Shown: piece by piece, positions 51,397 through 59,602 of the stretch
Layout: every line of letters starts with the position of its first letter
How positions within the stretch are numbered: position 1 is the stretch's first letter
Assembly: GCA_021791495.1 (NCBI GenBank)
Contig: JAJYWN010000010.1
Span: 25,448 to 89,447, forward strand
Origin: Bacillota bacterium
GTDB lineage: Bacteria; Bacillota; Sulfobacillia; JAJYWN01
DNA: 64,000 nt
Reading direction: 5' to 3'
Notes under the pieces: generated by a model
The model's input: only the letters and a program-made list of their open reading frames with translations
Database searches by the model: none
What the model was told of the DNA's origin: nothing
Position numbers and translations under genes: made by a program

Positions 51397-52797
51397 CTAG
51401 AAAGCCAACCGGAGCAGGGCCGCCAGAAGAACTCTCGTTCCCGCGGCGATGTCGGATGAACTGCACAGCTCCCTGGGGCTGTGGCTGACGCCGCCCTCCA
51501 GCCCACGGACGAAGATCATCCCCGCCCCGGTCAGGCCGGCCATAATCATCGCGTCGTGGGCGGCACCGCTGGGCATCTGATGGACGGGCACGCCCGCCGC
51601 GGACGCCGCCTCTTGGAGTAATCCCAGCATTTCTGGGGAAATGGGGACCGGGTGCTGATGGTGGGTCTCCTTCAATTCCCAGCCGATGCCGCGTCGCGCG
51701 CAGACCTCGGCGATGGCCGCCTTGACGCCGAGGACCGCCTCGTCCCGCGCGGCCTCGTCGATGTCGCGGAGATCGAAACTCATCTCCACTTCCCCTGGGA
51801 TGACGTTCACGGCGCCGGGGCGGACGCGCAGGCTGCCGACGGTGCCCACCGTGGTCCTGACCCGTCCCGAGTCGCGGCCCCGCCCGCCGCCGCCGGCGTC
51901 CCCCTTCGCCAGCCGTTCCGCCGCCAGCACCAGCTCCGCCGCGGCGCATAGCGCGTCGCGCCGCAGGCCCATGGGCGTAGCCCCCGCGTGATTAGCCTCT
52001 CCGGTCAGCTTTAGCTGGAGGAATACCGGGCCGGCGATTCCCGAGACCAACCCCACCGGCAGCCCCAGACTCTCCAGCACCCCGGCCTGCTCGATGTGCA
52101 TCTCCAAGTAGGCCGCCACCGAGCCCGGCTCGCGCCGCGCCTCCTGGATGCGGCTGGGGTCGAATCCCTGCGCCGCCATAGCCTCCGCCTGCGAGAGCCC
52201 CTTGGCGTCGCGCCTGGCTTCGAGGTCGGCCGGTGTCCACAGGCCCGCCAGAGCCCGGCTGCCGAAAAGGCCGCCGCCGAAGCGCGATCCCTCCTCGTTG
52301 GCGAAGATCACAACCTCCAGAGGGAGTCGGGGCTTCTCCGGAAGGGAGGTGATGACTCTCAAGGCTTCCAGTGCCCCGATGACACCGACCGCACCGTCAA
52401 AACGGCCGCCCTCCGGAACGGTGTCGGTGTGGGAGCCGGCCATCACCGCCGGCAAACCCTTGATCTGCGCTCCGTCAGCATGTCCGGCGGGCTCCACCGG
52501 GTCCGCGACTGTTCCAAGGTAGCGGGCGATAACATTCCCGGCGGCGTCGAACCGCACCCTAGCCCCCGCTTCCTCCAGCCACCGGGCCACCAAGCGCTTA
52601 GCTTCCAGGTCTTCGGGCGTGAAGGCCAGGCGGGTCACACCTCCGCCGCCTTGACCGCCTTGACCGCCTTGACGGCCCTGACCGCTCTGGCCGCCCACAC
52701 TGCCCACCTTGGCCAGTTCCATCAAGTCGTTCCAGAGGCGGCCTTCATTCACCTGGGCCAGGATCTGCCGGGTCCGGCCGGAGTCGAGAGCAGCCAC
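51397..52797 (-). CDS. M20-family Zn amidohydrolase (N-carbamoyl-amino acid hydrolase / allantoate amidohydrolase type)
   Basis: GTG at 52797 with GGAGG 7 bases before it. 466 residues. Metal and catalytic landmarks: GSHTDTVPEGGRFDGAVGV, IFANEEGSRFGGGLFGSRA (adjacent Glu residues), LEMHIEQAGVLE, and SGAAHDAMIM. The family hydrolyses carbamoyl or ureido groups in amino-acid and purine catabolism. A Gly/Gln repeat (GQSGQGRQGGQGGQGGGG) between residues 35 and 53 interrupts the N-terminal segment. Substrate undetermined. Confidence 0.85.
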   Translation of the reverse strand: MAALDSGRTRQILAQVNEGRLWNDLMELAKVGSVGGQSGQGRQGGQGGQGGGGVTRLAFTPEDLEAKRLVARWLEEAGARVRFDAAGNVIARYLGTVADPVEPAGHADGAQIKGLPAVMAGSHTDTVPEGGRFDGAVGVIGALEALRVITSLPEKPRLPLEVVIFANEEGSRFGGGLFGSRALAGLWTPADLEARRDAKGLSQAEAMAAQGFDPSRIQEARREPGSVAAYLEMHIEQAGVLESLGLPVGLVSGIAGPVFLQLKLTGEANHAGATPMGLRRDALCAAAELVLAAERLAKGDAGGGGRGRDSGRVRTTVGTVGSLRVRPGAVNVIPGEVEMSFDLRDIDEAARDEAVLGVKAAIAEVCARRGIGWELKETHHQHPVPISPEMLGLLQEAASAAGVPVHQMPSGAAHDAMIMAGLTGAGMIFVRGLEGGVSHSPRELCSSSDIAAGTRVLLAALLRLAF

Positions 52798-52846
52798 GCC
52801 AACACCTCCTACGTAATCCCCTTGCGCCCGATTGCTTCGCACGCGA

Positions 52847-54166
52847 CTATCTCCCTCTCTCCCTGACGGCCAACATGGCCGCCCATCCTACGACCAGGAT
52901 GCCGGCGGCCAAGTAGAAGGCGGACACGAAACTTCCCGTATGGTCCACGATGAACCCCGTGATGGTGGGGGCCGCCACCATGGACACGGTGGAGGCGAAG
53001 TTCAAGATGCCGAAGGCCGTGCCGTACCCACCGGGCGGCGCCACGTCGGCAACCAGGGAGACCAAAAGCGGGTCGATGACCAGTTTGCCGCAAAACCCGT
53101 AGAGAAGGAGCATGAGGCCCAGGGACCAGACGCCCGGCAACAGGACGATGCCCATCAGGGAGAGCACGGCGAAGGGAGCCAGGAGGACGATGACCGGGCG
53201 CCGGCGCCCCAGGCGGTCCGACAGCCGCGCCGCCAAGAGGCCTCCAGGCACCGAGGCCAGGGGCATGAGCGTGGAAATGTTGGCCGCCAGGCCGCCGGCC
53301 ATACCGCGGGCGGTCTGCAGGTAATAGGGCAGCCAGGTCAAGATAACGTAAAAGCCGTACATGCTGCAGAGCGCGGTGGCCGAAGTCAGGACCAAGGTGC
53401 GCACATACCCCGGTGCCGCCGCGCGCGGGGATGCGGCCGCGGCGCCAACCGACGCGCTGCGCGCTACCGCCGCGCTAGCCGCGACCGCCGCGACACCCTT
53501 GACGTCGTTTCCCTGGACGGGCGGCCTTTCGCGCACCACCGCGGCCATCAGGGCGCCGGCCGCCAGGGTAATGGCGCCCAGGAGAAGCACGGGCCACCGC
53601 CAGGACAAGGACCAGTCGTAGACCATGGTCCCGGAAAGCCACAGGCCGAGGATGATGCCCCCCGCCATCCCACTGTTGATGATGGCCGTCCCCAGGCCGC
53701 GGTGCTCCCTGGGGATGGCTTCCGCCGCCAGGGCGTACTGGGCGGAGTAGTAGGTCCCCTGCCCCAGGCCGGTGGCGGCCCGGATGCCCAGAAAGCTCTG
53801 GGCCGCCGGCGCCAGACCGGAGGCCAGGGCGCCGGCCCCCTGCAGGAAGAAGCCCGGCAGAAGGATGCGCCGCCGGCCGAGACGGTCGGCCAGCACACCG
53901 GAAGGGATCTGCATCAGGGCGTACATCAGGAAAAAGACGGAGTTCAGCAGACCTAGCTGGGTGTTATTCAGGTGCCACTGGTCGCCGAGGACTTTGAGGA
54001 GCGGCGACAGGACAGTGCGGTTGGCGTAGAGGAGGACCCACCCGAAGAAGAAGAGGGCCACCACGGTCTTCCAGTATGTCTGCCTCTCCACCGTTCTTCG
54101 CCGCATCCCGTCTCCCGTCCCGTCTCCCGTCCTGTCTCTCATCCTGTCTCCCGTCCTGTCTCCCAT
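52847..54166 (-). CDS. MFS transporter (ACS/NNP-like)
   Basis: ATG at 54166 with GGGAGGG 8 bases before it. 439 residues, 12 predicted helices, with WVLLYANRTVLSPLLKVLGDQW, GVLADRLGRRRILLPG (motif A), and LAARLSDRLGRRRP in the second half. Resembles organic-anion carriers. The first 20 residues are a repeat-coded Gly/Asp/Arg stretch (GDRTGDRMRDRTGDG) and are within the translated region. Neighbour of the XRE-TPR regulator on the same strand; whether it exports the modified peptide is untested. Confidence 0.85.
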   Translation of the reverse strand: MGDRTGDRMRDRTGDGTGDGMRRRTVERQTYWKTVVALFFFGWVLLYANRTVLSPLLKVLGDQWHLNNTQLGLLNSVFFLMYALMQIPSGVLADRLGRRRILLPGFFLQGAGALASGLAPAAQSFLGIRAATGLGQGTYYSAQYALAAEAIPREHRGLGTAIINSGMAGGIILGLWLSGTMVYDWSLSWRWPVLLLGAITLAAGALMAAVVRERPPVQGNDVKGVAAVAASAAVARSASVGAAAASPRAAAPGYVRTLVLTSATALCSMYGFYVILTWLPYYLQTARGMAGGLAANISTLMPLASVPGGLLAARLSDRLGRRRPVIVLLAPFAVLSLMGIVLLPGVWSLGLMLLLYGFCGKLVIDPLLVSLVADVAPPGGYGTAFGILNFASTVSMVAAPTITGFIVDHTGSFVSAFYLAAGILVVGWAAMLAVRERGR

Positions 54167-54187
54167 GGCGCCAACCCTCCCAGTCAG

Positions 54188-54213
54188 AAGGCCCCGGCGC
54201 TGGCCGGGGCCTT
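54188..54213 (-). terminator. Hairpin downstream of the XRE-TPR regulator
   Basis: AAGGCCCCGGC (54188-54198) and its exact complement (54203-54213) around a 4-base loop; 58 bases after the regulator stop, only a short T run follows. Confidence 0.6.
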
Positions 54214-54271
54214 GGTCAAACCATCATTCGCTGTTGGATAGAGTCCGACCTTCCCGGTCGCCTTCCTGGGG

Positions 54272-55567
54272 CTAGATAAAAAGGGCTTCAGCGGGGTTCT
54301 CGGCCGGGATGCGGCGCAACTTGCGGAAAAGCGCTTGGGCTTTAGTGGACAGGTCGGCCGCTTCGGCTTTGTCAGGAGTGATGGCGGCCAGGTTATACAG
54401 AGACTCCGCCAGGACGCCGTCGGTCTGGGATCTGGAAGCCTGGGGCGCGGCCGCGATGGCCTTCCGGAAATGATCCGCGGCCGGCTCCATCACGCCAAGG
54501 GCTTTGTAAGCGCAGGCAAGGATGTAATGGGTGTGCGACTTGACCCAGGGCGACTCGATTTTCGGCAGAAGGTTCACTGCTTCGTGGCAGTTGCCGAGTG
54601 CCGCCTCGTTTTGCCCGAGCATCATGAGGCAGGCCGCCGTATTGGTCAAGGCAACCGTTGTGCCCTCGGCGTCGCCGACGACCTTGGTCATTTTCACGCC
54701 CCGTTCGAAGTTCAACAAGGCTCCGGAGTAATCGCCGCGAAGCGTGCAGTGGGTCCCGAGGCTGTTCACGCCGGCGGCCATGACCAGAAGGTACCGTTTC
54801 GCATCGGAGATGGCTTCCGCGTAGGTGGCGAACTTGGCGGCATCGGCGGAGTTGCCATCGATTTCAGCCTGATTGCTCAGGTCATAGTACATGCCGGACA
54901 GCCCTTCCAGGTCACCACTGCGCTCCGCTTCCTTAGACAGCTCGGCGTAGAAAGCGTCGCCCTTGGCCGTCTGGCCGATCTGGACATAGGCGGTGGCCAA
55001 GTTATGCAAGAGGGTGACCCGGAGACGGGGACTGACGCGGCCCTCGAGATTGGCCAGAGCGACCTCCCAGGAGTTGATGGCCGCCACCCGCTCGCCTTTC
55101 TGCCAGAGAGCGCCGCCGCGTTGGATCTCGACTTCCGACACCATGTCGTGGTGGGCTTCCGGAAGCTTGGCCAAGAACTCGCTGCAAAAATCGAAGGCTT
55201 TCGGGTCTTCTTTCGTGAGAAGGATACGCGCCTGCAGGACCTTGGCCAGGAGGACCAGGCGCTCGCGGGGAGCCTCCTCATTCATGATCTCGTCCAGGAG
55301 CTTCTCGGCCTCTTCCAGCCGTCCGGCATTGAAGAGGTAGCGGGCCCTGGTCATGCGGATCTCCGCATCGGCCGCCTGTTCGCCCAATAGGGCCGACACG
55401 GGCATGTTAAGCCTGGCGGCAATGATGCTGAGAGTCTTGAGGGACGGTTTTAGGATACTTCTTTCCAGTTGACTCACAAAGGCTGAAGTGAAATCGTTAC
55501 CCGCCAACTGCTGTTGCGTCAAACCGAGTTCCTTGCGCCGGGTACGGATCTTTTCCCCTAAAGTCAT
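54272..55567 (-). CDS. XRE-family regulator with C-terminal TPR domain (RNPP-like architecture)
   Basis: ATG at 55567 with GGAGGG 8 bases before it. 431 residues. HTH at about 3-60 (LGEKIRTRRKELGLTQQQLAG then FVSQLERSILKPSLKTLSIIAARL), followed by about nine TPR-like helical pairs (for example YSGALLNFERGVKMTKVVGDAEGTTVALTNTAACLM). XRE-TPR proteins such as PlcR, Rgg and ComR bind small signalling peptides in the TPR groove. It is divergent from a small peptide gene and a radical SAM enzyme, as in Rgg/peptide-RiPP loci. Confidence 0.82.
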   Translation of the reverse strand: MTLGEKIRTRRKELGLTQQQLAGNDFTSAFVSQLERSILKPSLKTLSIIAARLNMPVSALLGEQAADAEIRMTRARYLFNAGRLEEAEKLLDEIMNEEAPRERLVLLAKVLQARILLTKEDPKAFDFCSEFLAKLPEAHHDMVSEVEIQRGGALWQKGERVAAINSWEVALANLEGRVSPRLRVTLLHNLATAYVQIGQTAKGDAFYAELSKEAERSGDLEGLSGMYYDLSNQAEIDGNSADAAKFATYAEAISDAKRYLLVMAAGVNSLGTHCTLRGDYSGALLNFERGVKMTKVVGDAEGTTVALTNTAACLMMLGQNEAALGNCHEAVNLLPKIESPWVKSHTHYILACAYKALGVMEPAADHFRKAIAAAPQASRSQTDGVLAESLYNLAAITPDKAEAADLSTKAQALFRKLRRIPAENPAEALFI

Positions 55568-55765
55568 TGCGCTAACCCTCCTCAAGCAGGCCAGTTGCGT
55601 ATTTGGCACCTAGAAACCCATCGCTTTGGCGGTGTGGTCATTCTTCGTCTAATCCGGAATCTCCTGCCTTAAGTAAATGTTTAGAAGCTCATCATTGAAG
55701 GGAAAGTTGCAGGGGCGCTTGAAGCAACATTCAGGGTGGCCCTGTCGAAAGGGAGGGGAAGACAA

Positions 55766-55909
55766 ATGGTTCTGCGGCGAGGTGACCGTCCCAGCTTCTC
55801 GGATCGGCCCAGACTGTACTCTCTGTGCTGCTGGTGCACGCTGTTTGAGGATTACATGGTTTACTCTCCCCCGCCCGGGGAAGAGGAAGCTCCGGAGAAA
55901 GGCCTGTAG
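55766..55909 (+). CDS. 47-residue peptide, candidate RiPP precursor or signal peptide
   Basis: ATG at 55766 with GGAGG 9 bases upstream (GGGAGGGGAAGACAA), the best Shine-Dalgarno in this intergenic stretch. The N-terminal half is basic and charged (VLRRGDRPSFSDRPR), then a Leu/Cys/Trp/aromatic segment LYSLCCWCTLF at residues 17-27, and an acidic Pro-rich end (PPPGEEEAPEKGL). Three Cys within four positions (C21, C22, C24) next to Trp and Tyr suit thioether or other radical modification. Stops 80 bases before the radical SAM gene. An overlapping frame 55677-55916 lacks a start site. No family match is claimed. Confidence 0.6.
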   Translation: MVLRRGDRPSFSDRPRLYSLCCWCTLFEDYMVYSPPPGEEEAPEKGL

Positions 55910-55989
55910 TTTCTGAATGGCAGGGCCACCCTCATTTCTTCCCCTACGCCAAGATCCAGAAAAAAACAGCGAAAGTTGGTCTATTTGCG

Positions 55990-57309
55990 ATGCAGCTACG
56001 TTTGTCCCGGTATTGCCTGGTCCTCGATGACGTGGCCGAGGACGGGCGGGTGGTGGTTCACGACCTTCTGACCGACACGGGCGTCCTGGTCAGGAAGCAG
56101 GTGGCCGAAGATCCCGGCCGGGCCCTGGCCGCGGGAGACCCCGAAGCCGCCGAGATTCAGAAATGCGGGATGCTCTTCGACGTGGATCAGGATCCAGATG
56201 GCGACCGTTGGCTGGCCGAGTACTGGTTGAGCAAGAGGCGCCTCGGGTCGGCCACCGCTTTCTTCACTTACGTCCTGACTCTCCACTGTAATCTAAAATG
56301 CACCTATTGCTACCAGGCCCCCATCAGCGAGAGGAGCCGCATGACCCCCGAACTGGCGCAAAAGGCCGCGGATTGGTCCATCCGGGTGGCGCGGGCCAAC
56401 GGGGTCCATGAACTCATCGCCATCTACTTCGGTGGCGAGCCCATGTTGGAACCGGAGATATTGCAGACCATCTCCGGCCGGCTGAAGGCGGCCGCCGTCA
56501 CGAACAGGTGGAGTTACCGGGCCAAGGCCGTCACCAACGGCACTTTGCTCACGCCGGAACTGGTGGACTCCCTGGCCGACGCCGGGCTTTCCGCCCTCCA
56601 GGTGACTCTGGATGGGCCCGCGGCCGTCCACGACCTGCGGCGGATCGGCGCCGGTGGGCAACCGACCTACCAGCGGATTCTCGACGGCATCCGGGCCTGC
56701 CGGGGGCGTCTGCAGGTCACCATCCGCGTGAACGTGGACCGGCAAAACCTGCCTGAACTCAGCGGTTTCCTGGAGACGCTGGGCCGGCTGCGGGCCGAGG
56801 GCTACATCGCCAGCGTGGACCTGGCTGGGGTGATGGACCCCGAAAACCAGATTCCCCACTGCCAGCAGTACGGCATTGCCGAAGCCGATTACGCCTCGTC
56901 CATCGAGCCTCTCTACGATCGGGCCCAGTCCCTGGGGCTACCGCCCGCAAACCGTGTCCTGCCCGGGCCTTGCCCGGCAGTCTGCGACGGTTCCTGGGTC
57001 ATCTCGCCCGCCGGCGAGCTCTACCGGTGCCACCACCTCCTGGGAGACCCGCGGTGGTCGTGCGGAAACATCCAGAGTGGCGAACCGAACCACGTTTACC
57101 ACCAGTTCGTCTCCGTGAACCCGCGGAACAGCGGGTGCACCGACTGTCCGTACATGCCTGTCTGCTACGGCGGATGCCGTTATCGGGCCATCGTCGAGGG
57201 GCGGAAACTGGACGAGGCCAGCTGCTACCGGAAAGACTATGACCACGCCATCCCTGTGTTTCTGAAAACCTATTACCGGCACGTGCTGGAAGGCAAGATC
57301 GCCGGGTAA
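55990..57309 (+). CDS. Radical SAM / SPASM peptide-modifying enzyme (candidate maturase)
   Basis: ATG at 55990; the Shine-Dalgarno is weak. 439 residues. N-terminal 95-residue domain with a SRYCLVLDDV start as in many RiPP maturases; the radical SAM cluster motif C100-x3-C104-x2-C107 (LHCNLKCTYCYQ); the GGE motif in IYFGGEPML; and the SPASM region with Cys at about 328, 332, 347, 358, 383, 386, 392, 396 and 412, enough for two auxiliary 4Fe-4S clusters. Such enzymes make Cys thioethers, C-C bonds or epimers in ribosomal peptides. The nearby 47-residue peptide is the likely substrate. Confidence 0.9.
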   Translation: MQLRLSRYCLVLDDVAEDGRVVVHDLLTDTGVLVRKQVAEDPGRALAAGDPEAAEIQKCGMLFDVDQDPDGDRWLAEYWLSKRRLGSATAFFTYVLTLHCNLKCTYCYQAPISERSRMTPELAQKAADWSIRVARANGVHELIAIYFGGEPMLEPEILQTISGRLKAAAVTNRWSYRAKAVTNGTLLTPELVDSLADAGLSALQVTLDGPAAVHDLRRIGAGGQPTYQRILDGIRACRGRLQVTIRVNVDRQNLPELSGFLETLGRLRAEGYIASVDLAGVMDPENQIPHCQQYGIAEADYASSIEPLYDRAQSLGLPPANRVLPGPCPAVCDGSWVISPAGELYRCHHLLGDPRWSCGNIQSGEPNHVYHQFVSVNPRNSGCTDCPYMPVCYGGCRYRAIVEGRKLDEASCYRKDYDHAIPVFLKTYYRHVLEGKIAG

Positions 57310-57329
57310 GACGCCAAGGCCGGTTACGG

Positions 57330-58352
57330 CTAAAGGGTGACGGTGCGCGCCCTTCCCGATGCGCGGATGGCCCCCACGGCGTAGGAAGCGACCGCCAGGT
57401 CTTGGATGGCCACCCCGGTGCTATCGAAGAGGGTGGTCTCGTGGGGCGACTGGCGGCCCGGTTTCTGTCCGGAGATGACCTGGGCGATTTCGGCGTGAAC
57501 GGACTCGGGCCGCAGGAGGCCCAGCCGGTAGGCGTGCTGGGACTCGCCCAGTTCCAGGCATTGCGCCAGGTTGTCCACCACCAGCTTGACCCTGGCCACC
57601 AGCGCCGGATCGTGTTCCTGTTTGCCTTTGGTGTCCGCCCCCATGGCGTTAACGTGAGTACCCTCCCCTACCCAGTCGGACATGGCGATGGCTTTGGTGC
57701 TGGGAGTGGCGGTGATGACCACGTCCGCGCCGCGCACGGCCGACTCCGCGTCGTCGTAACCCTTGGCGGCCACTTTTCCGCCACCACCTGTACCGGCGGC
57801 GACGGAGGCGGCGGAGGCGGCAGTGATTTCGGCCGCCAAGGAGGCGGCTTTCCCGGGGACAGGGTCGTAGATACGGATGTCGTCCACCTGGGGAAGGACG
57901 TGCCGCGCCGCCTGCAGCTGGGCGCGCCCCTGCACGCCGGCGCCGATCAGGCAGAGGCGGCGGCTGTCGGGCCGGGCCAGATATTTGCAGCCGATGGCCC
58001 CCAAGGCCGCGGTGCGGACCATGGTGAGGTAGTTGGCGGCCACCAGACCGTTGGGCATGCCGGTGGCGGGGTCGAACATAAGGATGGCGGACTGGTGATT
58101 GGTGAGGCCGCGTTCGCCGTTGTTTAGCCAGAAACCGCCGGCCTTGAGGCCCAGAGCATCCAGATGATCGATGTGGCCCGATTTGATGCCGAAGGTGCCG
58201 GCGTGCTGGGGCACGGCCTCCCTCACGACTGGAAAGGCGCGGCTCTGCCCCGTGAGCAGGCCCCTGAAAGCATCCTCCACCAGGCCGATGGCCCGGTCCA
58301 GATCCACTACGCTTTCCACTTCCTTATCGCTGACGATGACCACTTCTGCCAC
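57330..58352 (-). CDS. Ornithine cyclodeaminase / mu-crystallin family protein
   Basis: GTG at 58352 with GGAGGAGG upstream. 340 residues. NAD(P) site RLCLIGAGVQGRAQLQA, with AIGLVEDAFRGLLTG near the N-terminus, HINAMGAD-type VNAMGADTKGKQE, and SVHAEIAQVISGQKPGR. Family members include ornithine cyclodeaminase, alanine dehydrogenase and ketimine reductase; the exact one is not clear. An Ala/Gly-rich insertion (AASAASVAAGTGGGGKVAAK) lies after the NAD fold. Convergent with the radical SAM gene. Confidence 0.85.
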   Translation of the reverse strand: MAEVVIVSDKEVESVVDLDRAIGLVEDAFRGLLTGQSRAFPVVREAVPQHAGTFGIKSGHIDHLDALGLKAGGFWLNNGERGLTNHQSAILMFDPATGMPNGLVAANYLTMVRTAALGAIGCKYLARPDSRRLCLIGAGVQGRAQLQAARHVLPQVDDIRIYDPVPGKAASLAAEITAASAASVAAGTGGGGKVAAKGYDDAESAVRGADVVITATPSTKAIAMSDWVGEGTHVNAMGADTKGKQEHDPALVARVKLVVDNLAQCLELGESQHAYRLGLLRPESVHAEIAQVISGQKPGRQSPHETTLFDSTGVAIQDLAVASYAVGAIRASGRARTVTL

Positions 58353-58509
58353 TGGGATATCCTCCTCCGGTTCCTGGAGCGCGAACGACGTTCAGAAGTT
58401 CTTACGCATCTAATATGCCGTCCTCTGGCTCCCCCCTGCCGGCCCCCAGGTAGAACTTTTCAGGCATAACCCGGCAGCGGAAGACCTACTATCTTGTCGA
58501 GGTGCGTCG

Positions 58510-59598
58510 ATGAGGCATGTTGACTGGCCCGGCCGGCCGCGCCACCACCACCGGCGACGGCGGCGGTCGCCCGCAAGGTTTCCGATGGCCGACGCCATCC
58601 CTGGGGCTGCTGGGGTCGCGTTGGCGGTAGCGGGACTGGTGCTGGTACTGGCCTTGGTGTCCGTGCTGGCGCCGGCGTCGCCTTTGGCTAAGTGGAGAAT
58701 CGGGCTTTTGGACGGGCTCCGCAAAGCCCCCTCCGCACCGGGGCCGGCGGCCGGGCCGCAGATCGACCCTGACTCAGAGATGAGCGCGGGGGCGGAACCG
58801 GACGCCCCGCCGTACATTGTTCCCCCAGAATGGCGCGGGCCCGGCGACGGCGGTCCCAGCACCATGGGCCGGGCCCGCGAGGCCCAGTTGGCTGAGATGG
58901 CGAAACAGTACGGTCTGAAGTTGGTCAGCAGCTACAGCACGAACTACTACCACGCCATCCCGTCTCAGGAAAACAACATCGCCCTGACCGCCGACCGCCT
59001 CCGCGGCACGTTACTGGAGCCCGGCGAGACCTTTTCGCAGAACCGCCGCCTGGGCCCGTACACGAAAGAGCACGGCTACGGCCTGGGACGGATGTTCGTG
59101 GGTGACCGTATCGTCCCGTCCATCGGAGGCGGCGTGTGCCAGATCGCGTCGACCTTGTATAATGCCGCTCTGCTGGCCGGTCTGCAGATCGTCGAACGAC
59201 ACCAGCACGGCCTGGTGGTGCCCTACCTCACTCCGGGGCGGGACGCCACGGTAACCGATGTCGGGAACGATTTCGTCATCCGGAACAGTACCGTAGGGCG
59301 GGTGCTTATCTGGGCCTGGGCCCGCAACCGTTGGCTGACCATCCAGATCTACGCGGAGAAAGAGCCTCCGAAGATCGAGATCAAGACCGAGATTCTGAAG
59401 GTCTATCCCTTCCAAACGATCACCACCGTCGACGCTTCCGTTCCCCACGGGCAGACGGTCGAGGATGCTAAGGGCCAGGACGGGGCCAGGTCCCACACCT
59501 GGTTGGTGATCCAGACGCCCGAGGGCGGGCAGGTCACCAAAGACCTGGGCATCAACGACTATAAGTCGAGCCCGAAGATCCTCCGGGTGGGTAAGTGA
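58510..59598 (+). CDS. VanW-family membrane protein
   Basis: ATG at 58510 with GAGGTG upstream. 362 residues: Arg/His-rich cytoplasmic start, one helix (about 30-55), a Pro/Gly linker, then the VanW domain with NNIALTADRLRGTLLEPGETFSQN and the signature GGGVCQIASTLYNAALLAGL, ending with a short G5-like region. VanW is linked to glycopeptide resistance clusters and wall biology, but its activity is unsettled. Likely co-transcribed with the two genes after it (gaps 4 and 19 bases). Confidence 0.88.
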   Translation: MRHVDWPGRPRHHHRRRRRSPARFPMADAIPGAAGVALAVAGLVLVLALVSVLAPASPLAKWRIGLLDGLRKAPSAPGPAAGPQIDPDSEMSAGAEPDAPPYIVPPEWRGPGDGGPSTMGRAREAQLAEMAKQYGLKLVSSYSTNYYHAIPSQENNIALTADRLRGTLLEPGETFSQNRRLGPYTKEHGYGLGRMFVGDRIVPSIGGGVCQIASTLYNAALLAGLQIVERHQHGLVVPYLTPGRDATVTDVGNDFVIRNSTVGRVLIWAWARNRWLTIQIYAEKEPPKIEIKTEILKVYPFQTITTVDASVPHGQTVEDAKGQDGARSHTWLVIQTPEGGQVTKDLGINDYKSSPKILRVGK

Positions 59599-59602
59599 AG
59601 CC

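Noticed and set aside
51266..51949. N-terminal extension of the half-size ChrA
   Set aside because: Arg/Gly-rich translation typical of a GC-rich shadow, overlaps the M20 gene; ATG at 51265 has GGAGG.
55677..55916. 79-codon frame overlapping the candidate peptide
   Set aside because: It also has several Cys but no ribosome binding site; kept only as an alternative precursor.
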